A stretch of 64,000 bases of DNA from Chitinophagales bacterium (GTDB lineage Bacteria; Bacteroidota; Bacteroidia; Chitinophagales; Chitinophagaceae), in contig JAFLBI010000002.1 of the NCBI GenBank assembly GCA_017303835.1, positions 1 to 64,000 of the forward strand. The letters are read 5' to 3'. Shown here piece by piece: positions 43,667 to 52,868 of the stretch; the stretch's first letter is position 1; each line of letters begins with the position of its first letter. The position numbers were made by a program, and so were the translations under genes. The notes beneath the pieces are model-generated. The model had not been told where the DNA came from. It searched no databases and saw only the letters and a program-made list of their open reading frames with translations.

Positions 43667-44992
43667 ATGCAAGCCAATAAAAAACTGCAATTATTCGATT
43701 TTACCATGATCGTCGTAGGACTGGTCATTGGTATGGGTATATTTCGTACAGCAGCCACATCTGCGCAATATGCGATTGATTCCAGTGTGTTTTTTGCAGC
43801 TTGGATCGCAGGCGGATTGATTGCTTTATGCGGTGCCCTGACCTATGCGGAGATTGGTAGCCGTTTCCCTGTAACAGGTGGTTATTATCGTGTATTCTCC
43901 TACGCCTATCATCCATCCATCGCTTTCGCCATCAATTGTGTAATCCTTATTTCCAACGCAGCATCCCTGAGTGGTGTAGCATTAATTGGATCAGGTTATA
44001 TCAGTCAGGTTGTATTCGGCGAAGCGGCAACAGATACAACCAAAGCGTTGATTGCAACGGGAGCAGTCGTGGTGTTTTACGGAGTTAATCTCATGGGCTT
44101 ACGCATGAGTGCGAAAACACAAACCGTATTGATGGTAATCAAGATTAGCATGATCCTGATGTTGATTGCTGCATTGTTTATGCCTTCCATTCATTTTACT
44201 GGCGCTAATGACATGGTGAATAAGGAGCTGGGTAATATTTCCTGGATACAATCATTTGGGATGAGTCTGATTGCAGTATCCTTTACTTATGGCGGTTATC
44301 AGCAGACAATCAACTTTGGTAATGAAGTAGATAAGCCCGCTAAAAATATTCCTCGTGGAATCTTCTTTGGTATCGCTATCATCATTAGCCTGTACCTGTT
44401 GGTGAATATGGCTTATTATAAAGTGATTGGCTTTGAAAGCTTGGGTAAGGAAAAAGAAATTGCTTCTATCGTTGCCGGGAAAATGTTTGGTGAAACTGGG
44501 GCTAGTGTTTTTTCTGGCTTATTGTTTTTATCCGTACTCGCTTACGTCAACGTATTGCTGATGAGTAATCCTCGTGTAATGTTCGCGATGAGCGAAGACG
44601 GTACACTGCCTGCAGTTTTTCAAAAGAAATCAGGTAAACAGGATGTGCTAGTAGTATCTCTTACCGCATTTGCGGCTATTTGTATTGTGATCCTTTTCTT
44701 CTCGCAGGAGTTTGAAGCGATCCTCAACTTTTCCATCTTCTTGGATTGTTTTGGTATGGCAGCTTCTGCGGCAACCATCTTTTTCTTGCGTAAACGTACC
44801 AAGCATTTGGATGGCACGGGTATCTATCAAATGAAGCTGTATCCTTTGTTACCCATCATCTTTATTGCCGCGTATCTTTTCGTGGGTACCAGCATTGTGA
44901 TTCAAACACCGCGTATTGCATTAACGGCTTTCCTGGTGTTGGCTTCCTTTATGTTGTTGTATTTCCTGACGAGAAGCCGTCAAAAAAACTAA
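43667..44992 (+). CDS. APC family amino acid permease
   Basis: A 441-residue inner-membrane transporter with about twelve hydrophobic helices. The family hallmark GLVIGMGIFRTAATSA in helix 1 is clear, and LIALCGALTYAEIGSRFPVTGGYYRVF covers helix 2 and the following loop. It is divergent from btuB, with about 90 bp between it and the riboswitch. One base separates it from a PLP-dependent Cys/Met-type enzyme gene, so the two are almost certainly co-transcribed, and the permease probably handles a sulfur amino acid or related substrate (inference). Confidence 0.88.
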   Translation: MQANKKLQLFDFTMIVVGLVIGMGIFRTAATSAQYAIDSSVFFAAWIAGGLIALCGALTYAEIGSRFPVTGGYYRVFSYAYHPSIAFAINCVILISNAASLSGVALIGSGYISQVVFGEAATDTTKALIATGAVVVFYGVNLMGLRMSAKTQTVLMVIKISMILMLIAALFMPSIHFTGANDMVNKELGNISWIQSFGMSLIAVSFTYGGYQQTINFGNEVDKPAKNIPRGIFFGIAIIISLYLLVNMAYYKVIGFESLGKEKEIASIVAGKMFGETGASVFSGLLFLSVLAYVNVLLMSNPRVMFAMSEDGTLPAVFQKKSGKQDVLVVSLTAFAAICIVILFFSQEFEAILNFSIFLDCFGMAASAATIFFLRKRTKHLDGTGIYQMKLYPLLPIIFIAAYLFVGTSIVIQTPRIALTAFLVLASFMLLYFLTRSRQKN

Positions 44993-44993
44993 T

Positions 44994-46166
44994 ATGGATA
45001 TCTCCTATATTTTGAACGAGCTGGGTGAGGAGCGGGAAGATTATTTTCGCGCCATTGCGCCACCCATTGTGCAAACTTCCAATTTTGCTTTCCCTTCTGT
45101 GGATTCGATGCGTAAAGCATTTCAGGATGAATATTCTACCTGGTTATATAGTAGGGGATTGAATCCTACGGTCGATATTTTACGCAAAAAGCTCGCTGCT
45201 TTGGATGCAGCAGAAGATTGTTTAGTGTTCAATAGTGGTGCCGCCGCAATTTTTGCAGCAGTACTAGCCAATGTGAAAACAGGCGATCATATTTTAAGTG
45301 TGAAAAATCCTTACACATGGGCGCAACGCATGTTTGAAGTAATCCTGCCCAGATTCGGTGTAACGCATAGCTATATTGATGGAACAGATATCAGCAATTT
45401 TAAAGCAGCCATTCAGCCCAATACATCGGTGATATACTTAGAGTCGCCTAATAGCTGGACTTATGATTTACAGGATTTACGTGCAGTTGCTGAGTTAGCA
45501 AAATCAAAAGGGATTATTACAATCTGCGATAATAGCTATTGTACGCCTTTGTATCAGCAGCCTTGTGCACTGGGCATCGATTTGTCTTTGCAATCGGCCA
45601 CAAAGTATATCAGCGGTCATAGTGATGTAGTGGCAGGTGTTTTATCGGGTAGTAAGGCAATGATTGAAAGGGTATTCAACAGCGAGTACATGAATATTGG
45701 TTCAGGTATTCAGCCCTTTAATGCTTGGTTGTTGATCAGAGGGTTGCGCACGCTTCAGGCACGTTTAGAGCGCATCACCAAAACAACAGATCAACTGCTT
45801 ACCTATCTACAGCAGCACCCTCAGGTTGAGCGGGTGATCTTTCCATTTAGTCCCGATTTCCCGCAATACGCATTGGCCAAAGCCCAGATGAAGGGCGCTT
45901 GCGGCTTGATGACTTTTGTGCTAAAAGCAAATTCATGGCAGGAGATTGAAAGGTTTTGTGAAGCGCTGCGACATATTCTTATGGCGGTCAGCTGGGGTGG
46001 TCATGAGTCATTAATCATTCCAAAGTTGGCGGGGATGGAGCGCGAGGCTTTCAATTCTGCTAACCCTGAACATAGAATGATTCGCTTTTATGCAGGTTTA
46101 GAAGAAGCGGATTACCTGATTCAAGACCTGGAAAGGGGTTTTTCAGCCATGAATCACCTTTCATAA
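44994..46166 (+). CDS. Cys/Met metabolism PLP-dependent enzyme (trans-sulfuration family)
   Basis: A 390-residue PLP enzyme of the cystathionine gamma-synthase/beta-lyase/methionine gamma-lyase group. The PLP lysine lies in SLQSATKYISGHSDVVAG (about residue 202); the N-terminal substrate loop is YSRGLNPTVDILRKKLAALD, and DCLVFNSGAAAIFAAV is the cofactor phosphate region. The C-terminal VSWGGHESLIIPK carries the carboxylate-binding region. It cannot be assigned to synthase or lyase by motif. It starts 1 bp after the permease gene, which suggests uptake plus breakdown or conversion of a sulfur amino acid. Confidence 0.87.
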   Translation: MDISYILNELGEEREDYFRAIAPPIVQTSNFAFPSVDSMRKAFQDEYSTWLYSRGLNPTVDILRKKLAALDAAEDCLVFNSGAAAIFAAVLANVKTGDHILSVKNPYTWAQRMFEVILPRFGVTHSYIDGTDISNFKAAIQPNTSVIYLESPNSWTYDLQDLRAVAELAKSKGIITICDNSYCTPLYQQPCALGIDLSLQSATKYISGHSDVVAGVLSGSKAMIERVFNSEYMNIGSGIQPFNAWLLIRGLRTLQARLERITKTTDQLLTYLQQHPQVERVIFPFSPDFPQYALAKAQMKGACGLMTFVLKANSWQEIERFCEALRHILMAVSWGGHESLIIPKLAGMEREAFNSANPEHRMIRFYAGLEEADYLIQDLERGFSAMNHLS

Positions 46167-46247
46167 CTCCAAATGCCGCTTATTGGGTATAGTGCCCGCC
46201 TGTCTAATTTGTGGGCCGCCCCATTGTCATTGTCATAAATTTGTAAC

Positions 46248-47705
46248 ATGAGTAAGCAACATTTGTTATTGCTGGGTCTGGCAGCGGCCCTAGGTGCCCA
46301 GGCACAAACCACTGGTGATAAGTGGGATCTCCGCCGCTGTGTAGACTACGCTGTAAAGAACAACATCTCTGTGCAACAAGCTGATGTGCAGGCGCGTATC
46401 GCTGCTTTGCAGGCTGAGGCCAGAAAACTGGCTTTCTATCCAAACGCCAATTTTAACAGCAATATTGGTATGTCTTTTGGTCGTTCAATTGACCCAACAA
46501 CAAACCAGTTCATCACCAGTCAGTTTGTTCAGAATTCTTATAACCTGTCTACAGGGATACAAGTTTTTGGCTGGGGAAGCTTAAAGCACAGCTATGCTTC
46601 TGCTAAGTTTGGCGCTGAAGCTGCCAAAGTAGACATTGAGCGTGCAGGTAATGATGTGTCATTGAATGTGGCCACATTTTATCTGCAGGTCTTGGCTACC
46701 AAGCAGCAATTTGAGATTGCCCGTGTTCAGGTTGAGCAAACAAAATCTCAGTTAGATTTTACCAAACTGCGTGTACAGGTAGGTGCTTTGCCAGAATTGA
46801 ATGCTGCAGAGCTTGAAGCTCAGTTGGCAAGAGATAGTGTAACAGTAGTGAATGCTGATGCCAATCACCAGCAGGCAATTCTGCAGTTAAAAGCATTGTT
46901 GAATCTGGATATGGCAGCACCTTTTGATTTAGATATTCCGCCTGTAGAAAGAATACCTATTGATCCTCTGGCTGAATTGGAGCCCGCCGGTTTGTATAAG
47001 CTGGCATTAACAACGCAGCCTTTGCAAAGAGTCAATAACCTTCGCTTCAAAGCTGCTGAAAGCAATTTGAAAGTGGCTAAGGCAGCCATGTATCCAACCA
47101 TTAGTGTGGGTGCAGGTTTATCAACCAACTTCGCTAATCCCAGTCAGGTTGTTACTGGTGCCAATATCATTGGGGTAAAGCCAACAGCACAGTTTGTGAA
47201 TGTGGCTGGAACCAATTATGTAGTTCAAACTCCGGATGTGCAGTTTATTTCTGGTAAACGTTCTTTTTGGCAGATGTGGGATGGTTGGGGAACACAGCTC
47301 GACAGAAACTTTGGTCAGAACATTGGTGTGCGTATATCAGTACCCATTTTCAACAATGGTAACGCCCGACTGAGTTATGAGCGTAGCAAGCTGGACATGA
47401 AATTGCAAGAAACAACGATTCGTCAGGCCGATCTTACTTTACAACAGAATATCTATCAGGCGTATAATACCGCCATCGCTGCGTTGCAACGCTATAATGC
47501 TGGAAAGAAAAGCGTAGAGACGGCACAGAAGTCTTATGATTTTGCCAGAAAACGTTATGAATCAGGATTGGCAACAACACTGGATTTGATTACCAATCAG
47601 AACAACTTATTGCGTGCGAAACTTGATTTATTGAATAGTCAGTTCGATTATGTATTCCGCATGAAACTCCTGGAATTTTACAAAGGCCAGGGATTGAAAC
47701 TCTAA
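46248..47705 (+). CDS. TolC-family outer membrane efflux protein
   Basis: A 485-residue protein with an N-terminal signal peptide ending near GAQAQ. The paired OEP repeats are visible: WDLRRCVDYAVKNNISVQQA and, in the second half, RKRYESGLATTLDLITNQNN. Long amphipathic helices fit the periplasmic tunnel. It would form the outer-membrane channel of a tripartite exporter with the membrane-fusion protein encoded 27 bp downstream. No RND or ABC permease gene is adjacent. A TAAATTTG box ends only 4 bp before the ATG. Confidence 0.92.
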   Translation: MSKQHLLLLGLAAALGAQAQTTGDKWDLRRCVDYAVKNNISVQQADVQARIAALQAEARKLAFYPNANFNSNIGMSFGRSIDPTTNQFITSQFVQNSYNLSTGIQVFGWGSLKHSYASAKFGAEAAKVDIERAGNDVSLNVATFYLQVLATKQQFEIARVQVEQTKSQLDFTKLRVQVGALPELNAAELEAQLARDSVTVVNADANHQQAILQLKALLNLDMAAPFDLDIPPVERIPIDPLAELEPAGLYKLALTTQPLQRVNNLRFKAAESNLKVAKAAMYPTISVGAGLSTNFANPSQVVTGANIIGVKPTAQFVNVAGTNYVVQTPDVQFISGKRSFWQMWDGWGTQLDRNFGQNIGVRISVPIFNNGNARLSYERSKLDMKLQETTIRQADLTLQQNIYQAYNTAIAALQRYNAGKKSVETAQKSYDFARKRYESGLATTLDLITNQNNLLRAKLDLLNSQFDYVFRMKLLEFYKGQGLKL

Positions 47706-47732
47706 TACAAACCAAAACAGAAAAACTGGATC

Positions 47733-49109
47733 ATGAAGAATAAGAAATTATTGTGGTTAATCATTGCGCTGGTAGGCATTGTGGTCGTATTGATTGCATT
47801 GAAATCTGCCGGTGTTATTGGCAAAGAAGAAGGCATCAAGGTCTCTGTAGAGAAAGCTGCCAACAGAACCATTATCGAAACGGTGAATGCCAGCGGTAAG
47901 GTATACCCTGAAGTAGAAGTAAAAGTGAGCCCTGATGTTAGCGGTGAAATCGTTGAGTTAACCGTGAATGAAGGTGATAGCGTAACCAAGGGTCAGGTAG
48001 TTGCCAGAATCTTTGCAGACATCCTCGCTTCTCAGCGCGATCAGGCATCTGCTGTTGTGTCTCAGCAGCAGGCGCAGGTAGCCAATGTGAGTGCACAGCT
48101 CGGTGCTTTAAAAGCTACTTTGGATCAAACTGAAGCTAACTACAACAGACAGAAAAAGCTTTTTGATGAGAAAGTGATTTCACGCTTAGAATACGAGCAG
48201 GCAGATCAGGCTTATCGTTCTGCTAAGGCCAATTATGCTGCAGCACAGGAAAGTATCAATAGTAGTAAAGCTGCTGTAAGAAGTGCACAAGCACAGTTGA
48301 CAAGAGCTGATAAGGATGTTGGTCGTACTGTTATCGTTGCGCCAATGAGCGGTATCGTATCATTGCTGAGCGTGAAAAAAGGTGAGCGCGTGGCTGGTAA
48401 CAGCTTTAACGTTGGTACAGAAATGATGCGTATTGCAGATATGCGTAGTATCGAAGTGCGTGTAGATGTTGGTGAGAATGATATCCCTAAAGTAAAGATT
48501 GGTGATACGGCTTTAGTAGAAGTAGATGCGTATAGCAATAGAAAGTTCAAAGGTTTGGTGTATAAGATCGCAAACCCACAAACAAGTGCTGCTCTTGGCG
48601 GTGCTGCTACAACCAATGAAGTAACCAATTACAAGGTGCATATTCGCTTACTGCGCGAAAGCTATACAGACTTAATGGGCAAAGGCAAATCATTCCCATT
48701 CCGTCCGGGTATGAGTGCCAGTGCAGATATTCAGACAAAGACAAAAGCGAATGTGTTGTCTGTGCCTTTGAATGCAGTTACTACACGTAGCAAAAAAGAT
48801 GAAGCGCCTAAAGCAGGTGATGATAAGAAATCAGATAAGCCAGCTGAGTCGAACAATACAGCTGAAAACAAAGCTGCTGAAGACGATATTGAAGAAGTAG
48901 TATTTGTATTGCAGAAAGACAATACCGTAAAAAAACTGAAAGTGAAGACTGCTGTTCAGGACCTGAACTATATTGAGGTGCTGGAAGGAATTAAAGTAGG
49001 TGATCAGGTAGTGACTGGCCCGTATAACACAGTAAGTAAGCTTTTAAAGCAAGGCGATAAGGTGAAAGTGGTAGAAAAGGATAAGTTATACGAGGATAAA
49101 AAAGATTAA
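47733..49109 (+). CDS. Membrane fusion protein, HlyD/MacA-type efflux adaptor
   Basis: A 458-residue periplasmic adaptor anchored by one N-terminal helix (LLWLIIALVGIVVVLIAL). The lipoyl-like half-motifs are EVEVKVSPDVSGEIVELTVN and TVIVAPMSGIVSLLSVKKGE, separated by a long Ala/Gln/Glu-rich coiled coil at about residues 95-190. A Lys/Glu/Asp-rich low-complexity insert occurs near residues 355-385 within the C-terminal domain. It pairs with the TolC-like channel upstream. The usual MacB-type ABC or RND partner is not present next to it. A strong terminator follows. Confidence 0.9.
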   Translation: MKNKKLLWLIIALVGIVVVLIALKSAGVIGKEEGIKVSVEKAANRTIIETVNASGKVYPEVEVKVSPDVSGEIVELTVNEGDSVTKGQVVARIFADILASQRDQASAVVSQQQAQVANVSAQLGALKATLDQTEANYNRQKKLFDEKVISRLEYEQADQAYRSAKANYAAAQESINSSKAAVRSAQAQLTRADKDVGRTVIVAPMSGIVSLLSVKKGERVAGNSFNVGTEMMRIADMRSIEVRVDVGENDIPKVKIGDTALVEVDAYSNRKFKGLVYKIANPQTSAALGGAATTNEVTNYKVHIRLLRESYTDLMGKGKSFPFRPGMSASADIQTKTKANVLSVPLNAVTTRSKKDEAPKAGDDKKSDKPAESNNTAENKAAEDDIEEVVFVLQKDNTVKKLKVKTAVQDLNYIEVLEGIKVGDQVVTGPYNTVSKLLKQGDKVKVVEKDKLYEDKKD

Positions 49110-49126
49110 ATCAAATGATTCAGCGC

Positions 49127-49157
49127 AAATCCCGCCAACGGCGGGATTTGTTTTTTG
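49127..49157 (+). terminator. Intrinsic terminator after the efflux adaptor
   Basis: AAATCCCGCC (49127-49136) pairs perfectly with GGCGGGATTT (49140-49149) across a 3-base loop, followed by GTTTTTTG. It ends the tolC-adaptor operon, which confirms that no permease gene is co-transcribed. Confidence 0.92.
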
Positions 49158-49172
49158 TATGGACTTACTTAG

Positions 49173-49180
49173 TATGTTTG
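49173..49180 (+). promoter_or_regulatory. Candidate -7 box of gpsA
   Basis: TATGTTTG matches TAnnTTTG and lies 22 bp before the gpsA ATG, right after the terminator of the previous operon. A TTTG 15 bp upstream (49154-49157) could be a close -33 element. Confidence 0.45.
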
Positions 49181-49202
49181 TTGCCAACCTAATGCCAGCA
49201 AC

Positions 49203-50207
49203 ATGCAGTTTGGAATGATTGGTAGTGGAAGTTGGGCAACTGCACTGTCCAAAATTCTCACAGATAACGGTAATCACATACACTGGTGGATGCGTAATAG
49301 TGATTCCATCAAGTATATGCGCAGCAGACGCCATAATCCACATTACCTGAACGCTGCTTATTTCAACATGGCTCAAATTACGCTGGATGATCAATTGTCT
49401 ACCGTAGTTCAGAATAGTGATGTGCTGGTGGTTGCTGTACCATCTGCATTTGCAGAAGATGCCCTCAGTGCCATCAAACCAGAAGAGCTGAAGGGGAAAA
49501 AAATAGTCTCTGCGATAAAAGGGATGTTGCCTACTCATAATCAATTACTTCATGAGTTTTTGGCCAACCGCTTTCAATTTCCATTGGAGGATTATTATAC
49601 TGTATTAGGTCCCTGCCATGCGGAAGAAGTGGCTGCGGAGAAGCTCTCCTATCTTACTTTCTCGGGAAAGGATGCTCAGCAAACTGCGGATATTGCTGCA
49701 AACTTTAGAACGGAATATTTGAACACTGTTGTTAATTCTGATGTTATCGGGGTACAGTATGCAGCAGTCTTGAAGAATATTTACGCACTCGGAGCAGGTA
49801 TTGCCCATGGATTAGACTACGGCGATAACTTTCAGAGTGTATATATTGCCAACGCCGCCGATGAAATGGTACGCTTTTTGCGTAAAGCAAGCAGCACAGC
49901 AGAACAGCAGGAGGCGCCTATCAATTATGCTGCATCTGTGTATCTGGGAGATTTGCTGGTTACCTGTTACTCTTTGTACAGCCGTAACCGCACTTTTGGT
50001 AACATGATCGGGAAGGGGTATTCCGTTCGGTCTGCCCAGCTGGAGATGAATATGGTAGCAGAAGGGTATAATGCCAGTAAATGCATTTACCATACAAACC
50101 AGCTGATACAAGCCGAAATACCGATTGCGACAGCCATTTACCGGATACTCTGGGAGCAAATGCCCGCCCAGGAAGGATTCAGAATGATTGAGGAAATTTT
50201 GGTGTAA
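49203..50207 (+). CDS. gpsA: Glycerol-3-phosphate dehydrogenase [NAD(P)+]
   Basis: A 334-residue enzyme that reduces dihydroxyacetone phosphate to sn-glycerol-3-phosphate for phospholipid synthesis. It has the N-terminal dinucleotide motif FGMIGSGSWATALSKIL, the catalytic-lysine region VLGPCHAEEVAAEKLSYLTF, KNIYALGAGIAHGLDYGDN, and GDLLVTCYSLYSRNRTFG. The length is normal. It is a stand-alone gene with its own likely promoter, followed by a small XRE regulator gene 98 bp downstream. Confidence 0.95.
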   Translation: MQFGMIGSGSWATALSKILTDNGNHIHWWMRNSDSIKYMRSRRHNPHYLNAAYFNMAQITLDDQLSTVVQNSDVLVVAVPSAFAEDALSAIKPEELKGKKIVSAIKGMLPTHNQLLHEFLANRFQFPLEDYYTVLGPCHAEEVAAEKLSYLTFSGKDAQQTADIAANFRTEYLNTVVNSDVIGVQYAAVLKNIYALGAGIAHGLDYGDNFQSVYIANAADEMVRFLRKASSTAEQQEAPINYAASVYLGDLLVTCYSLYSRNRTFGNMIGKGYSVRSAQLEMNMVAEGYNASKCIYHTNQLIQAEIPIATAIYRILWEQMPAQEGFRMIEEILV

Positions 50208-50305
50208 GCTTGGTTTTTTTACAGCAGAGGGATATTTTCGTATTCCTTGTTTGACCTCCACTGAAACCTGCCGACGCAGACTTTTCATCATTAAAAAAGG
50301 ACTTT

Positions 50306-50677
50306 ATGCCAGGTTCAGTTATTCGTAAGTACAGGGAGTTGAGAAACTACACGCAGGAGTATGTAGCTAAGCAGATGAACATTTCTCAGAATGCGTATAG
50401 TAAGATTGAAAACAACTATACCCAACTGACAGTCAAGCACGTAAGGGACTTATCGAGAATTCTCGAAGTATCCATTTTGGATTTACTGAAAAGTGATTTT
50501 GAGATTCACAAACCTGCTCAAATGCAGCTGGAGAGTGTGTCTAAAGACAACTTGCTTATGGTGCTAGACCAGCTTTCAACCAAGTTGAAAGACAAACATC
50601 CGCAAAAGCATGATTTTTATCCCGTGGTAATGTCCATGCTGCAAGCGGTTGACAATACGCTGGAAAACGTTCACTAG
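50306..50677 (+). CDS. XRE-family helix-turn-helix regulator
   Basis: A 123-residue DNA-binding protein. The HTH_3 domain fills residues 1-65 (IRKYRELRNYTQEYVAKQM, then ISQNAYSKIENNYTQLTVKH, then ILEVSILDLLKSD). The remaining 55 residues form a helical tail with no known domain. Its TAG stop and the TAG stop of the convergent hemW gene overlap within a CTAG. The target genes are unknown. Confidence 0.9.
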   Translation: MPGSVIRKYRELRNYTQEYVAKQMNISQNAYSKIENNYTQLTVKHVRDLSRILEVSILDLLKSDFEIHKPAQMQLESVSKDNLLMVLDQLSTKLKDKHPQKHDFYPVVMSMLQAVDNTLENVH

Positions 50678-51798
50678 TCCTCAAACAAAGCTGCTGCAAT
50701 TCCATCGGCCCAGCTCTTTCCGCTGCGGCTGAGTATCAATACATCAGACTGATGTATAACTCTGCCGTCTTTTATAAAGGGCTCAGCCATACGCATGATT
50801 CTTGCTGTCTGATGTTCACCCCAAGTGCCTGCTTTTTGCAGTGATAAACCCTCGGCCGTTCGCAGGCTGGTCATGATATATTCGTTGAGTTGTTGTGTTG
50901 CAGTCAGCATTTCAACCTCTGCAGGAATATCTCCTAGTTCGATAGATTGCACATAGAGGTTATTGTTGGAAATATTCCATTGTCTGCTGTATCCATTGAA
51001 AGAGTGTGCCCCTGGCCCTAATCCCAAATAGTGTTTACCCATCCAGTAACTACTGTTATGTTGGCTTCTGAAACCTGGTTTAGCAAAATTGGAGATCTCA
51101 TAGTGTTCGTACCCCGCATCTTCCAGTTGCTGCATTAATATGTTGGACTGTCGTACTTGCTTTTCAGGATCCGTTGCAGCTGATTTTCCCTTCTCTACAA
51201 AATGTGCTAAAGCTGTTTGAGGTTCTACAGTTAGGGCATAAGCAGCAATGTGTGGTACCTGATGATCAACAGCGATCGCAATGTTTTTGCTCAGTTGCTC
51301 ATCTGACAGCAGGGGGCTGCCATAGATGAGATCAATGCTGAAATTGGTGAATCCACTTTGTTTGATTAATGGAATACAATCCTGTGCCTGACTCGCTGAG
51401 TGAGCCCGATTCATCCAGCTCAATTCGTCCTGATCGAAGCTTTGTATTCCTACACTTAGCCGATTTACGCCCATTGCACGCCAACTAACTAAAGCCTGTG
51501 GATTAATATCATCGGGATTGGCTTCCAGTGTGATTTCTGCAGTATCAGCTACTTGAAAGCAATGATAAATCTTGTCCAGTATTTTTCTGAGCAATGCTGC
51601 TGGAACCAGTGATGGGGTGCCTCCACCAAAATAAATGGTTTCAATTTGCTGATGCTCGACATATGCTTGCCGCAGATGCAATTCTTTACAAATTGCATCA
51701 ACCATGGCTTCCATCAATTTTGTAGATGTGGAGAAATGGAAATTGCAATAATGACAAGCTTTTCTGCAGAAAGGAATATGTATATAAATCCCCGCCAT
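50674..51798 (-). CDS. hemW: Radical SAM heme chaperone HemW
   Basis: A 374-residue radical SAM protein. The cluster motif C-x3-C-x2-C is at Cys11, Cys15 and Cys18 (IPFCRKACHYCNFHF), followed by IYFGGGTPSLV and RLSVGIQSFDQDELSWMNRAH, which are typical of HemW rather than HemN: the first cluster is followed by Asn-Phe, not the extra Cys of HemN. HemW binds heme and is thought to deliver it; it is not a true coproporphyrinogen oxidase. It converges on the XRE gene with overlapping stops and is divergent from the DUF4271 gene. Confidence 0.92.
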   Translation of the reverse strand: MAGIYIHIPFCRKACHYCNFHFSTSTKLMEAMVDAICKELHLRQAYVEHQQIETIYFGGGTPSLVPAALLRKILDKIYHCFQVADTAEITLEANPDDINPQALVSWRAMGVNRLSVGIQSFDQDELSWMNRAHSASQAQDCIPLIKQSGFTNFSIDLIYGSPLLSDEQLSKNIAIAVDHQVPHIAAYALTVEPQTALAHFVEKGKSAATDPEKQVRQSNILMQQLEDAGYEHYEISNFAKPGFRSQHNSSYWMGKHYLGLGPGAHSFNGYSRQWNISNNNLYVQSIELGDIPAEVEMLTATQQLNEYIMTSLRTAEGLSLQKAGTWGEHQTARIMRMAEPFIKDGRVIHQSDVLILSRSGKSWADGIAAALFED

Positions 51799-51884
51799 TC
51801 AATCAAAGGTAATGTTCCTTCCAGATCGGATTGAATGAGATTGCTTGGGGCTGCATGCGCTGAAACCTTATTTTTGTTGCACAC

Positions 51885-52841
51885 ATGTTGCGTATCCTTT
51901 TTTTATGTTTCGGATTGATTTTCGCTGGTATTGCAGATGCTCAGCGTGATACGACTTTGCAAGTAGATTCTGTGCAAGCACAACAGGCATTACTGCCTGC
52001 AGATACCATGCCGATGCAGGCAGACGCTTTGGCCCTTGCAGATTCAATTCGTATTGCTGATAGCCTTGCTCAATTGTTACCTGTTTTGCCAGTTAAAGAC
52101 ACGAGCACATATGCAAAATGGATGATCCACCCTTTGTTACCGCTTCAAAAAGCTGCTTTGTGGAAGATTGATGATCCAAAGATTAGTAATGGTAAAGACG
52201 GCCTTTTTTATTTGTTAACAGGATTGTTTGCTTTACTAGCTTTCATCCGAGTTGCATTTGGCAGGTACTTCTCTAATTTATTTGCCCTACTATTTCAGGC
52301 ATCTTTTAGGCAAAAGCAAACCCGCGAGCAAATGGCTCAGGATAATCTGGCCTCCTTGTTCCTGAATATCTTGTTCTTTGCTTCTGGTGGGCTTTACATT
52401 ACTTTATTGGTGCAGTATTATCATTGGTCGGATGCAGGTTTTTGGTGGCTTTTCATGTTGTGTGCGCTTACTTTAATGGGTGTTTACAGCATCAAATTTC
52501 TCTTTTTGCGTTTTACAGGCTGGGCCTTTCAGGCCGATCAAGCTGCCTCTACCTATGCATTTGTTGTTTTTCTGATCAATAAAATAGCTGGTGTGTTGCT
52601 TCTGCCAATTGTATTGGTGATGAGCTTTTCGTCACGCGGTATGCAGGATGTTGCACTCGGTTTGGCTAGTGGATTGCTAATCCTGCTTTTCCTCTACCGC
52701 TATTTTATATCTGCTGGAAACCTCCGTAACATATTGAAAGTGAATTTCCTGCATTTTTCTTTATACCTTTGCGCCGTGGAAATTTTGCCATTGCTGCTTA
52801 TCTACAAAGTGCTGGTAAGCTATGTGGCAGGAACTCTTTAA
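51885..52841 (+). CDS. DUF4271 membrane protein
   Basis: A 318-residue Bacteroidota-specific protein of unknown function. It has an N-terminal signal-like segment ending near ADAQ, an Ala/Asp/Gln-rich periplasmic stretch, and then six to seven membrane helices from about residue 105 (LFYLLTGLFALLAFIRVAF). The family is usually encoded next to uroporphyrinogen-III synthase, as here, where hemD starts 28 bp downstream. A TATTTTTG box ends 9 bp before the ATG, so the mRNA leader is probably very short. Confidence 0.88.
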   Translation: MLRILFLCFGLIFAGIADAQRDTTLQVDSVQAQQALLPADTMPMQADALALADSIRIADSLAQLLPVLPVKDTSTYAKWMIHPLLPLQKAALWKIDDPKISNGKDGLFYLLTGLFALLAFIRVAFGRYFSNLFALLFQASFRQKQTREQMAQDNLASLFLNILFFASGGLYITLLVQYYHWSDAGFWWLFMLCALTLMGVYSIKFLFLRFTGWAFQADQAASTYAFVVFLINKIAGVLLLPIVLVMSFSSRGMQDVALGLASGLLILLFLYRYFISAGNLRNILKVNFLHFSLYLCAVEILPLLLIYKVLVSYVAGTL

Positions 52842-52868
52842 TTTTGCGAAACTTTTTGTAATAACCGC

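Noticed and set aside
48233-48628. 131-aa frame antisense to the efflux adaptor
   Set aside because: A low-complexity Ala/Leu-rich mirror of the adaptor coiled coil; not a gene.
49812-50291. 159-aa frame antisense to gpsA
   Set aside because: It lies within conserved gpsA and has no protein signature.
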